From Candidatus Synoicihabitans palmerolidicus (GTDB lineage Bacteria > Verrucomicrobiota > Verrucomicrobiia > Opitutales > Opitutaceae): DNA of 64,000 bases. How positions within the stretch are numbered: position 1 is the stretch's first letter; the number at the start of each line of letters is the position of its first letter. The translations under genes and the position numbers were made by a program. Shown here piece after piece: positions 50,153 through 59,551 of the stretch. The DNA is taken from assembly GCA_020809425.1 (NCBI GenBank), contig JAGGDC010000002.1, forward strand, positions 324,334 to 388,333, written 5' to 3'. Below the pieces are notes generated by a model. It was not told the DNA's origin and ran no database searches. It saw only the letters and a list, made by a program, of their open reading frames with translations.

Positions 50153-52071
50153 CAGGCAGGGCTATTTCATAATAAAATGTAAGTTACAGGTAGATAATAT
50201 TATATGTAATTTACAATAAACTTTTTCCGGCATGTCCGACCAGAGTCTGCAACTATTTGAGAAAACGACCCGTCCAAACCGCCGTCAGAGATACCTGCTG
50301 GATCATGCTACAATCCGGTTGCTCGACGATCAAGCCGAGATAGAGCGATGGAACGACCTGATCCGCACTCACCATTATTTGCGCAGTGCGAACGTGGCTG
50401 GAACAGCGCTGCGCTACGTGGTGGAAGTGGCAGGGAAATGGGCGGCACTGCTTTCGTTCAGCTCCGCAGTCTACCATCTTAAAGGCACGCGACAGCTACA
50501 TTGGCTAGGAAGCATGGCAGCGCCTCGAACTGCTCGTTGCCAACAGCCGCTTGCTGATTGTTGGGTCGTCGCGCTCCATGCCAAATCTGGCGTCCCAAAG
50601 CCTCTCGCTGGCGCTCAGACGCCTGCCCGAAGACTGGCGTGGTGCTTTTGGCTCAGAACCTGTCGCAGTCGAGACTTTCGTGGATCCGGAGTTTTTCGAG
50701 GGCACTTGCTATAAGGCCGCCAACTGGACGGTGGTGGGTTCGAGCCAGGGGTTCGCCCGCCAAGCGGCAGATTTTTACCAGCATCACGGCAAGCCCAAGA
50801 CGATTCTGATGTATCCACTGCGGCAGGACTTCAAGGAGCTGCTGTACCGCGAGGAGCTACCCGAGCCCTACCATGGCTCCTGCCAGCAGCAGCAAAAGCG
50901 GTATCCGCGCCTTGCCGAAGGTAAGGCGATCGGCTCGCTAATGGAAGGCTTCGGGTTGCTCGAGGACCGGCGCGAGCGCAAGGGGCGCCGATATCGCCTC
51001 TCCGGTTTGCTCGGTGTGGTCGTTTGCGGATACGTCGCGGGGTGCCGCTCGCTGGAGCAGTGCGCCGCCTTCGCCGCTGCGTTGAATCAAAGGCAGTGCC
51101 GCAGCTTCGGCTTCTGGCGTGCCCCCGGCACCGGCAAGCTCGTCGCCCCCTCCCATACGACACTATGGCGAGCCATTTGCGCTGCGCAGCCAGAGGCCTT
51201 CGATAAAGTCGTGGAAACATGGCTCCGGCAGCATCAGCACGACGCCCCGCAGGCCATCGCCATCGACGGCAAGGTGATCAGGGCGACGGCGACACCCGCC
51301 AATCCTGAGGCCTTGAGCGTCTCGGCGATCAGCCATAGCCTAAGGGTTTTTTTTTCAGCAACCTTTGCGTCAGGGGAAAGAACCACGAGCCGCAGGCCGT
51401 CGTCGATCTGCTCGGCAAGATCGGTCCGATCGATGGAACGCCCGTAACCATTGACGCCCTATACTGCCGCAGGACGCTAGCCCACAGCATCGTGCAGGAG
51501 CACGGAGCCGATTATCTGATGAGCGTGACGGGCAACCGCCCGGCGCTGCGCAAGGCCATCGGCAAAAGGATGGATGCCAGCGAGGTCAGGAAGATCTTCA
51601 CCCTGGAAAGGGGCCATGGCAGGACCGAGCGCCGCAGCATCGCAGCGATCGACGCCAGCCCGACCGACCTGACCCTTCGCGGCGCAGGCCGGCCGGATCA
51701 CCCGAGAGCGCGAGAACCTCACGACAGATAAAAAACAAATCCAATGCATCGTTTTCGTGACCAGCCAAGATTGCACCCAAGCCGATCCGGCCAAGCTACT
51801 CGCTCAGGCCACAGGACATTGGAAGATCGAGAACGCTCTTCACTACCACAAAGACGCTTCCATGGGTGAAGACCGATGCTACGCCCGTAAATGGCCAACG
51901 ATCTCGCTGCTCGCAACGATTAGATCCCTGGTGATCACCGTGCTTGGCAGACTCAAAGAGTCGCTGCCATGCGTCCAAGAGGCTATGCGCCAACGCCTAC
52001 AACGCGGTTAGCTTCGCAACCAAGCCCCTCAAAATCGTTTTCAATAACCTTTCTTGAAATTGCCCTGCCTG
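50153..52071 (+). mobile_element. ISAs1-family element carrying a DruA-like domain
   Basis: Ends: CAGGCAGGGCTATTTCAT at the left; the complement of the right end is CAGGCAGGGCAATTTCAA, so 16 of the first 17 positions agree. Two TGTAA-N-TTACA palindromes (50178-50188 and 50205-50215) lie between the left end and the transposase start at 50232. The element is about 1.9 kb and sits inside a repeat/IS110 unit. Confidence 0.82.
50232..52011 (+). pseudogene. ISAs1-family transposase fused to an N-terminal DUF4338 (DruA-like) domain, broken
   Basis: The N-terminal 220 residues match DUF4338, the domain of Druantia protein DruA: LIRTHHYLRSANVAGTALRY, then (after a shift near 50505) LASQSLSLALRRLPEDWRGA, VETFVDPEFFEGTCYKAANW and KPKTILMYPLRQDFKELLY. 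The ISAs1 transposase follows: LLEDRRERKGRRYRLSGLLG, APSHTTLWRAICAAQPEAFD and QAIAIDGKVIRATATPANPE (first catalytic Asp). A T-run near 51350 shifts the frame, then GTPVTIDALYCRRTLAHSIV (second Asp) and, after another shift near 51690, GHWKIENALHYHKDASMGED (Glu). Three shifts inactivate it. The fusion order is clear despite the damage. Confidence 0.85.
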
Positions 52072-53420
52072 CCAGGTGATCGAATCGATGCCTGCGACGG
52101 ACCGTAACTCGTTCCCACTTCACGCCCTTCGTTCCCTTGTATGTTCGAACCGATGTGAAGAACGAGCGAGGACGGAGCCGAATGCAGCCTCCGAGAATGG
52201 ACCATAGAGTTCGTCGCAGGAGGCTGCATTCGGCGCGAATGCACATGCGAGGTAAATGCCTTGAATGATGCTCGCCAGGGTGCGGTGCAGACTGGCCGTC
52301 TGCACCGCACGGCAACCCAGAGGCCGATTTGTTACCCGAGGATTTACCTCGAACAGAAGCCCTGGGCCCGGGTTGCCGACCTGGTTGAACTCGAACCGCT
52401 GAGAGAGCCCTGAGCTCGTATAACAAGATGGAGCAAACCACCCCTGAAAATCAAATCACCTATGTTGGTGTGGATATCGCCAAAGATCGTCTCGACTACA
52501 CCGTCGATGATACTCGCTATGCCCACGTCGAGAACACCCACCGAGGCCACCGAGCCTTGATCAAGCACCTCCAGAGCCTGCCCAATGCCCGGGTCGTATG
52601 CGCAGCGACTGGCGGCTACGAGCGTGCCATTGTCGCCGCATTGCTCTTGGCCCAGATCCAAGTCTGCGTGGTCAAATCCAGGACGTGTGTGCGTCTTTGC
52701 CCGCGCCGCCGGCTTTGCTCGCCAAGACCGACCCACTCGACGCTCAACTGTTGCGCCGCTTTGGGTTACAAATGAAGCCACGCCTGCACCGTGCCCTCGA
52801 CGAAGCGGCCGCTACCTTGCGTGAGCTGCTCGACTATCGCCGGCAGATCAGTGATCAACTCGTCGCCACAGGCAACCGGTGCGAGTTGGCTGGACGCATT
52901 TTGCGTGAACGTCTTGAGATCCTGCGGGCGCTTTTAGCCACCGAGCTCGAACAAACCGATGCACTGATTAAAACGCACATCCACGAGGACGACCGTCTAC
53001 GCACCAAAGCCGCTCGACTGCGCGAACTCCAAGGCGCAGGACCCGTGCTCGCCGGCCACCCTGCTCGCCTACGGGCCTGAACTCTGAAAAATCGAATCGG
53101 GCCAACTCGCCGCTCTGATCGGTGTGGCCCCGTTCGCCCACGACAGCGGGCGGCGACATCGTTGCCGACATGTGCGCGGCGAGCGTCATTCCGTGCGCCA
53201 GGTCCTCTACATGGCGGCGGTCTCTGCCATCCGATGTAACCCTGTCATGCGCGCGTTTTATCGGCGCCTCGTTGAGGCTGGGAAACTGAAGAAAATAGCC
53301 CTTATCGCGGTCATGCGCCAAATGCTACATGCTCTCAATCTCTTGGCCGCTAATCCCAACTTTGTCCTTGTTCGCTAACACCGCTGCTTCTGTCACATCC
53401 CACTTCGGAATTTAGGATCA
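52072..53420 (+). mobile_element. IS110-family element
   Basis: The transposase lies at 52428-53378. The left non-coding 350 bases (typical of IS110 elements, which carry their guide RNA in a non-coding end) contain an inverted pair: GAGGCTGCATTCGGCTCCGT complement (52173-52193) against GGAGGCTGCATTCGGCGCGA (52218-52238). The outer left sequence and the post-transposase sequence recur in the remnant at 38725-38826. Exact ends are not certain, since IS110 elements lack terminal inverted repeats. Confidence 0.7.
52428..53378 (+). pseudogene. IS110-family transposase (DEDD), frameshifted
   Basis: The RuvC-like N-terminus reads NQITYVGVDIAKDRLDYTVD (first Asp), then ENTHRGHRALIKHLQ and VVCAATGGYERAIVAALLLA (Glu). 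A shift near 52680 leads to ARAAGFARQ in one frame and AKTDPLDAQLLRRFGLQMKP (Asp pair) in another. ELLDYRRQISDQLVATGNRC and DDRLRTKAARLRELQGAGPV follow, then a shift and a TGA near 53078, and the C-terminal Tnp_20-like part, which contains the serine region (QLAALIGVAPFAHDSGRRH, RQVLYMAAVSAIRCNPVMRA), in a third frame. At least two shifts and one stop make it non-functional. Confidence 0.83.
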
Positions 53421-53483
53421 AAAGGGCATTTCGCGCGGACGCCCCCGCCGTGCCTCTCCGCCGTCATCACCCTCCGTCACGTC

Positions 53484-54254
53484 TTAACCAGACCGCCGCC
53501 GGTCATGTGCCGCCATCAACGCCCGCGATATCGCAATCTCCACCTTGTTGCGCGAGTGATTGATATTCTGCCGTAAACTGCGCCGCGCCCCCTCCACATC
53601 CGCGCGTTCCAACGCCTCCAGAAGACTCAAGTGCTCTCCCGCCGTCTCTTGAATACGATGGGAATTGATGATCGCCGAAAGCCGCACAAAACGCAACCGG
53701 ACGTTGATCGTGCGCAACGCCCCTAGAATCGCCGTGTTGCCCAACGTTTCCGCCAACTCAAGGTGAAACGCCGTATCGCTGTCCACCAACATGTGACGAT
53801 CAATTACCGCATCCGCTTTCACATGTAACCACGGCTCCCAATTCGCTCGCTGTTGCGTAAACCACTCCGCCGACGGCCGCTTGGCTGTGGCCAACGATTC
53901 CACCACAAACAACTCCAACGCCTGGCGCATGTCATACAGCTCGTGCGTCTCGTGCACATCAGGCTGGATGACAAAACACCCCTGATTCGGGACTTTCTCC
54001 ACCAATCCCTGCTCCGCCAGGGCTCTCAAAGCCTCGCGCCCCGGAATTCGACTCGCCGAAAACTCCGCGCATAACGCCACTTCACCCAAATGATGCCCGG
54101 GCGGATAGTGCCAATTGAGCACTCGCTCCCGCAATTTGGCCAAAATCACCCCCCACGGTGGGCCGCATTTCCCGGGTGGTTTGAGCTTTTTTGTCCGGTC
54201 TCCTTCGCCGTAACTGAGGACATAGGGGCCATTGGAGCCCATTCCCCCGGGCAC
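53484..54254 (-). CDS. GntR/FadR-type transcriptional regulator
   Basis: 256 residues; the first 30 are doubtful (a shorter ATG at 54245 removes three, and no closer ATG exists). The winged helix reads LRERVLNWHYPPGHHLGEVA, LCAEFSASRIPGREALRALA (usual S-R-T-P-V-R-E-A, here I and G) and LVEKVPNQGCFVIQPDVHET. An FCD ligand domain follows: LYDMRQALELFVVESLATAK, DTAFHLELAETLGNTAILGA and EHLSLLEALERADVEGARRS. It is divergent from the TonB receptor and the amide operon and probably controlled them. The changed recognition-helix residues could mean weakening, but the frame is whole. Confidence 0.82.
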   Translation of the reverse strand: MPGGMGSNGPYVLSYGEGDRTKKLKPPGKCGPPWGVILAKLRERVLNWHYPPGHHLGEVALCAEFSASRIPGREALRALAEQGLVEKVPNQGCFVIQPDVHETHELYDMRQALELFVVESLATAKRPSAEWFTQQRANWEPWLHVKADAVIDRHMLVDSDTAFHLELAETLGNTAILGALRTINVRLRFVRLSAIINSHRIQETAGEHLSLLEALERADVEGARRSLRQNINHSRNKVEIAISRALMAAHDRRRSG

Positions 54255-54372
54255 GCAACTCTGAACACAATATTGAATCCCATTTTAGGATACATGATTG
54301 TATGCATTGGCATGACTGCTGCTCAAAGCCTGTCGGTTTCATCCTCTGTTCAAATTGAACCACCGACCTATC

Positions 54373-56792
54373 ATGCGCTTGTCCGCTTCCATATCTTCGC
54401 CCCGAACGCCCTTGGCTCGCACCGCGATCACCTCGGTCTTTTGGGCCCTTTTCACTCCGTGTCTGCTTCTCGCCCAAGAAGAGACCGACTCTGACGTCGT
54501 CCTCATGGATGCTTTCATCGCCGCCGCCGAAGACGACGTCTATGAGGTCCTGCCCACCCGCGAATCCACTTTGGTCTTTGGCACCAGTCGCGATCTCTCC
54601 GAAACCCCGCACTCGGTCACGCTGATCGAAAGTGCGCTCACCGATCTCTACGGCATTCGCACGGTCAACGACTTCGTGGCCGTCACCGCCGGGTCCTTTA
54701 CGGGCAACTACTGTGGCGTCCCCGGCGCGCTCGATGTCCGCGGCGAACGGGCCGACAATTTCTTCCGGGGGTTCCGCCGCATCGAGAATCGCGGCAACTT
54801 TCCCACCCCCATCGCGTCCACCGACTACGTCGAAATCATCAAGGTCCGGCGCCTCCCGTTTACGGCGGCGGCAAAGTCGGCGGCATCCTTAACTTCATCC
54901 CCAAAACCGCTAAAAGTAAGACCGCCAAGTTCATCGATTCCCCGCAAGGTCTCGTGACCTTCACCACGGGCAACTACGGTAAACTGTCCGCCAGTATCGA
55001 ATACTGCATGCCTTTCGACATCGCCGGTAAACGCTCCGGCGCCTACTTCTTCATCTCCGCCGAAGACTCCGACCACTACTACAACGATATCTACAACAAG
55101 GGCGTTCTCGTTCAGGCCGCATTTGATACCGAAATCTCCGACTCCGTATTGCTCGAATACGGTTTCATGGCGCAATGATCCGACCTCAACCAGAGCCTGG
55201 GCTGGAACCGCGTGACCCAGGAACTCATCGATACTGAAGGCGGGCGCTATCTCAGCGGTCAGGCCCAACTCAATCTGGACACCGACGGCAACGGCATCCT
55301 GACGCCGTCCGAAGTCGGCGCCTTCTCTCTCGAGCAATTCGCCTTTGCCGACCCCTTCCCTTACGACGCCCTCAGCGACAACCAAAAGGCCGCCTTCGCG
55401 TTCGACCCGGCTACCGTCGGTTACGTGCCTATCAGCCATCACCAGGTACAGGTTGACCCGCTCGACTTCGCCACGACCGATGCCCTCACGCTCTACTTCG
55501 ACCTCACCAAGACGTTCAGCCCAAACCTCAAGGTGAAGAATTAGACGTTCTACGATTCCATGAATCACCCCAAGTATTCGAGTTATGGATTCACCGCCGA
55601 CTACGTGGCCATGGCCTTCGAAAACAAAACCACAGTGTGGAATGGTCCGTTATTCCCTCCGATAATGCTCAACTGGATACCGTTTTTGGCGTGGCCTACC
55701 GCTACTCGGACGGCGACGAACGCGAATCACGCGGCCGTGGCTACCAGGTGTTCGATCGCCGCGACATCTCCGTTCCCGGCACGGCCAATGAACGTTTCGA
55801 AGGTGCCTACACCGACCGGCACCGGCAACGTGCCCTACAACTGGCGCCAGGAGGGTGCCTTTTCCGACGTCGGAGGCTTCGGACTGCTGGACGGTAAGTT
55901 CGGCCCCTTCGGCGCCATCGTCAGCGGTCGCTACGACCGCTATGAAGCCACCACCTTCGGCACCGATCTCGGCGGTAACTACGACTCAGCCACCGATTCC
56001 GAAAGCGCTTTCACCTATAACGCCAGCCTGACGGCCGAATTGACCGAGGACATCAACGCCTACGTGACCTACGCGGAATCCAGCTATCTCGAACTCGGCC
56101 AAGGTGGGATGATCGCCCGCCAAAACATCGAACAGGGTGTCTGGATTCAGGACTCGGAGATCACTGAGATCGGATTCAAAGGCACTCTCGCCGACAAGCG
56201 TCTCTACGGCACGCTCGCTTACTACCAGCAGGAAAATACGGCGTTCAACAATCTGTCCGATGGCTTCGACTACTATGATTCCTCCGGCGTCGAGCTCGAG
56301 ATGCGCTATGCTCCGACCAAGTCCCTCAGCTTCACCGCTGCCGGCACCTGGCAGAAAACGACCCAACTCAACACTCCGTTCTTCCTCGGCATATCTCCGG
56401 AGACGCTCGGACTTGATCCGGCCTTGGTCTACGGTGGTCGCTTCACCGGTCTCGGCGCCATCATCGGCGCCCACGCTCCCATCGAATCGCCCACGCCCCA
56501 GACGGTCTTCTCGCTCAACGGCACCTACACCGCCGAGGCCGGTTGGGGCGCGTCTCTCGGCGCCACTTACGTGTCGTCCTTCTTCTCTGGATACTCCCAG
56601 GAGGTCACTTTGCCCTCCTACCTCGTCACCCGTGCCGCGTTGTTCTACAATACCGGTAACTGGTCGTTCCGTCTCAACGCGAACAACATCTTCGACGAGA
56701 AGTATTACAATCCTCAGTTTTTGTTCTGGGATGTATTCGTGAGCCCCAGCGTCGGTCCCACCGTCGAGCTGACCACGAGCTACAAGTGGTAA
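54373..56792 (+). pseudogene. TonB-dependent receptor of the amide operon, broken
   Basis: MRLSASISSPRTPLARTAIT begins a signal peptide; TRESTLVFGTSRDLSETPHS and VDVRG-like ALDVRGERADNFFRGFRRIE form the plug. A shift near 54850 leads to KVGGILNFIPKTAKSKTAKF. TGA follows YGFMAQ (probable Trp before SDLNQSLGWNR), and TAG follows LKVKN (Gln expected before TFYDS). Two more shifts near 55625 and 55800 precede the open C-terminal 320 residues (FGAIVSGRYDRYEATTFGTD, SWRFRLNANNIF-like NWSFRLNANNIFDEKYYN, ending LTTSYKW). Siderophore-receptor-like; the operon suggests import of a nitrogenous compound. Two stops and three shifts. Confidence 0.88.
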
Positions 56793-56880
56793 TTTCAGCG
56801 CTGGTGTTGGTCGTATCCCGGGAGGAGGCATTTCTTCACCTCCCCCCGGCTTCTTTCCTGCTGTCCGCTCAATCTCGCCC

Positions 56881-57450
56881 ATGTTCCCTGTCAACGATCC
56901 CGCCACCGTCGCCGCGGTCACCGCCGTTTTTCACGCGTACGAATCCGCACTCGTGACCAATGATGTTCCGGCTTTGAGAACCTTCTTCTGGGACTCCGCC
57001 GCCGCCGTGCGCTTTGGCACCGACGAGCAACTCTATGGGATCGAGGAAATCAGTACCTTTCGCCAAAATCGCGTCATCGATATCAGCAACCACCAGGGCG
57101 TGCGCACCACCATCACCACGTTCGGCTCCAGCGTCGCCACCATGTATGAATACGTGGCGACGATCGACGGTCAGGAGGGGCCGGGGCGCCAGTCCCAAAG
57201 CTGGATCTGCTTCGACGGGGTGTGGAAAATTGTGGCCGCCCACGTTTCCCGCGCTTCATCCACGTCCCCGGCATCTCCAGATTGGCCGACCTTTCTGCAA
57301 CAGGCCACGGCCATCCAGAACCTGGATATCGATCCGGCCTCCCGTGCCGGCGTCATCATGCACCTTCGCACCATCGCGGGTCTCGCCGCGCCTTTGCTTG
57401 CCTTTGAGCTGCCGCTTCACACCGAACCTGCTCCGGTTTTTGTGCCATGA
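56881..57450 (+). CDS. Fused AtzH/HpxZ-like and AtzG-like protein
   Basis: This 189-residue protein is intact. Residues 1-125 are an NTF2-like fold of the HpxZ/AtzH (DUF3225) family: VNDPATVAAVTAVFHAYESA, FFWDSAAAVRFGTDEQLYGI and GRQSQSWICFDGVWKIVAAH. The last 60 resemble the small DUF4089/AtzG subunit: LDIDPASRAGVIMHLRTIAG and LAAPLLAFELPLHTEPAPVF. AtzG stabilises the AtzE amidase, the next gene, whose ATG overlaps the stop by four bases (57447-57450). The fusion of the two small partners is unusual but seems real because the junction is in frame with no low-complexity break. Only intact member of the operon besides the regulator. Confidence 0.8.
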   Translation: MFPVNDPATVAAVTAVFHAYESALVTNDVPALRTFFWDSAAAVRFGTDEQLYGIEEISTFRQNRVIDISNHQGVRTTITTFGSSVATMYEYVATIDGQEGPGRQSQSWICFDGVWKIVAAHVSRASSTSPASPDWPTFLQQATAIQNLDIDPASRAGVIMHLRTIAGLAAPLLAFELPLHTEPAPVFVP

Positions 57451-58856
57451 ACTTTGATCCTGCCACCGCCACCGAGATCAGCGCCGCCGTGCGTGCTGGA
57501 AAAGTCAGCGCCCGCCACGTCACGGAAGCCTTGCTCATCCGGATCGAGGCCACCCACCAGGATCTCAACGCGTTCACCCTTGTCACCGCCGCTCGCGCCC
57601 GCGCCGAAGCCGATGCTGTCGATGCGCAGGTTGCCACCGGACAAGACCCGGGGCCCTTGGCCGGTGCCCCCTACGCAGTTAAAAATCTCTTCGATCTCGC
57701 CGGCGAAATCACCGTCGCCGGCTCGAAGATCAACCGTGACGATTCACCGACCTCCTCCGATGCCACCGCCGTCGCCCGCCTCCGCCAGGCCGGTGCCATC
57801 TGTCTCGGTGCCCTCAATATGGGCGAATACGCCTACGACTTTGTGACTGAAAACGCCCACGATGGCGCGACTCACAATCCTCACGATTTGCGCCATTCCG
57901 CCGGCGGTTCATCCGGCGGATCCGGCGCAGCCGTCGCGGGCGGGCTCACCTGATTCACGCTTGGCACCGATACCAATGGTTCCATCCGTGTGCCGTCCAG
58001 CTTCTGCGGCATCTGGGGACTACGTCCCACCTATGGTGCGCTTTCCCGCGGCGGCTCCTTCGCTTTCGTCGATAGTCTCGACACCATCGGACCATTCGCT
58101 CGTTCGGTCGCCGATCTCGCGGCCACCTACGACGTGATGGCCGGCCCCGACTCTGGCGACGCCGCCTGTGCCCGCGTGAAACCTTCCGCTCTACTGCCGC
58201 AAATAGACTTGGGCGTCGCCGACCTCCGCATCGCCCGGTTGGGAGGTTACTTCGCCAGTGGCGCGGAAGCTCAGGTACACGACGCCGCGGATACCGTGGC
58301 CCGGGCTCTCGAGGTTTGCCGGTCTGTCGAACTGCCCCACCCCGACCTCGCCCGCACTTCCGCCTTCATCATCACTTCCGCCGAAAATGGAGCCCGCCAT
58401 CTCTCCCGCTTGCGCACCCGGGCGGCCGATATTGATCCCAATTGTCGCGATCGTTTACTCGCCGGCGCTCTCGTTCCCGCCTCTTGGGTCGATCAGGCCC
58501 AGCGCTTCCGCGCATGGTGGCGCGACCAATTTCTCGCCCTGTTCCAAGATGTCGATGTGCTCATCGCCCCGGCCACTCCATTGCGAGCCCCGGTGTTGGG
58601 GAAAAAGACGCTGACCGTTAACGGTGAAGAACTCCCGCTGCGCCCCAACCTCGGGTTGTTCACTCCGCCCATCTCGCTGGTCGGACCTCCCATCGTTGCC
58701 GCCCCAATCCACGTTCCCGGTGAACTGCCCTGTGCCGTGCAACGCATCGGGGCTCCGTTCGCCGAAGCCAAACTCCTGCGGGTCGCTCGTGCCTTGGAGA
58801 CCGCTGGGATCTGCACCGCCCCTGTCGCGACCACTCAACTCTGCTCCGCCCGATGA
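57447..58856 (+). pseudogene. AtzE-family amidohydrolase (amidase signature), one internal stop
   Basis: The amidase fold is complete apart from one TGA: VKNLFDLAGEITVAGSKINR (catalytic Lys), GALNMGEYAYDFVTENAHDG, HSAGGSSGGSGAAVAGGLT, then TGA (57952-57954) where TLGTDTNGS-type proteins have Trp, then FTLGTDTNGSIRVPSSFCGI (catalytic Ser) and PAAP-like DVDVLIAPATPLRAPVLGK. Trp TGG to TGA is one G-to-A change. AtzE removes an amide from 1-carboxybiuret-like compounds with AtzG. Overlaps neighbours on both sides by four bases. Confidence 0.9.
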
Positions 58857-59551
58857 GCGCCACCACCATTCCCATCGATGCCGAACCCTTCACCTTCTCT
58901 TTTGACCCGCAGTCGTGTGCGTTGCTCATTATTGCCATGCAACGTGACTTCCTCGAACCCGGTGGGTTTGGCGAAACTCTCGGCAATGATGTGTCCTTGC
59001 TGCGCCGCGCCATCGAACCCCATCGCCGACTGCTCGCCGCCTAGCGTTCTTGCGGACTCACGGTGCTGCACACACGCGAAGGGCACGCCCCCGATTTATC
59101 CGACCTCCCTCCAGCCAAACATCACCGTGGCAATCCTGCCCTCACCATCGGAGACCTCGGTGCCATGGGCCGCATTCTCATCCGCGGTGAACCGGGCCAC
59201 GACTTTATCGCCGAACTCACGCCTCTCCCCGGTGAAGTCATTATCGATAAACCGGGCAAAGGTGCCTTCTACGCCACCACGCTCGAAACAGAACTCCAGT
59301 CCCGAAGGATCACCCAACTCGTGGTGACCGGCGTCACCACTGAGGTCTGTGTCCACACCACGGTGCGCGAAGCCAACGATCGTGGCTACGACTGCCTCGT
59401 CCCCTCCGACGCCACCGCATCCTACTTCCCCGTGTTTCACGCCGCCGGACTGGCCATGATCAAAGCCCAGGGCGGCATCTTTGGCTGGGTCAGCGATACC
59501 GACCACGTGCTCGCCGCCCTCTCCGCTTCATCCTCTTCCGTATCCACATGA
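58853..59551 (+). pseudogene. Isochorismatase-like cysteine hydrolase (biuret-hydrolase type), broken
   Basis: FSFDPQSCALLIIAMQRDFL has Ala where the family has the catalytic Asp (LLIIDMQRDF). TAG at 59042-59044 follows HRRLLAA (Trp or Gln expected). After it the frame continues well: [36 protein letters not shown] (catalytic Lys), [20 protein letters not shown] (nucleophile Cys) and [17 protein letters not shown]. Context and motifs suit a biuret or ureidoacrylate-type amidohydrolase. Two independent lesions, one of them in an active-site residue. Overlaps neighbours by ATGA. Confidence 0.83.
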
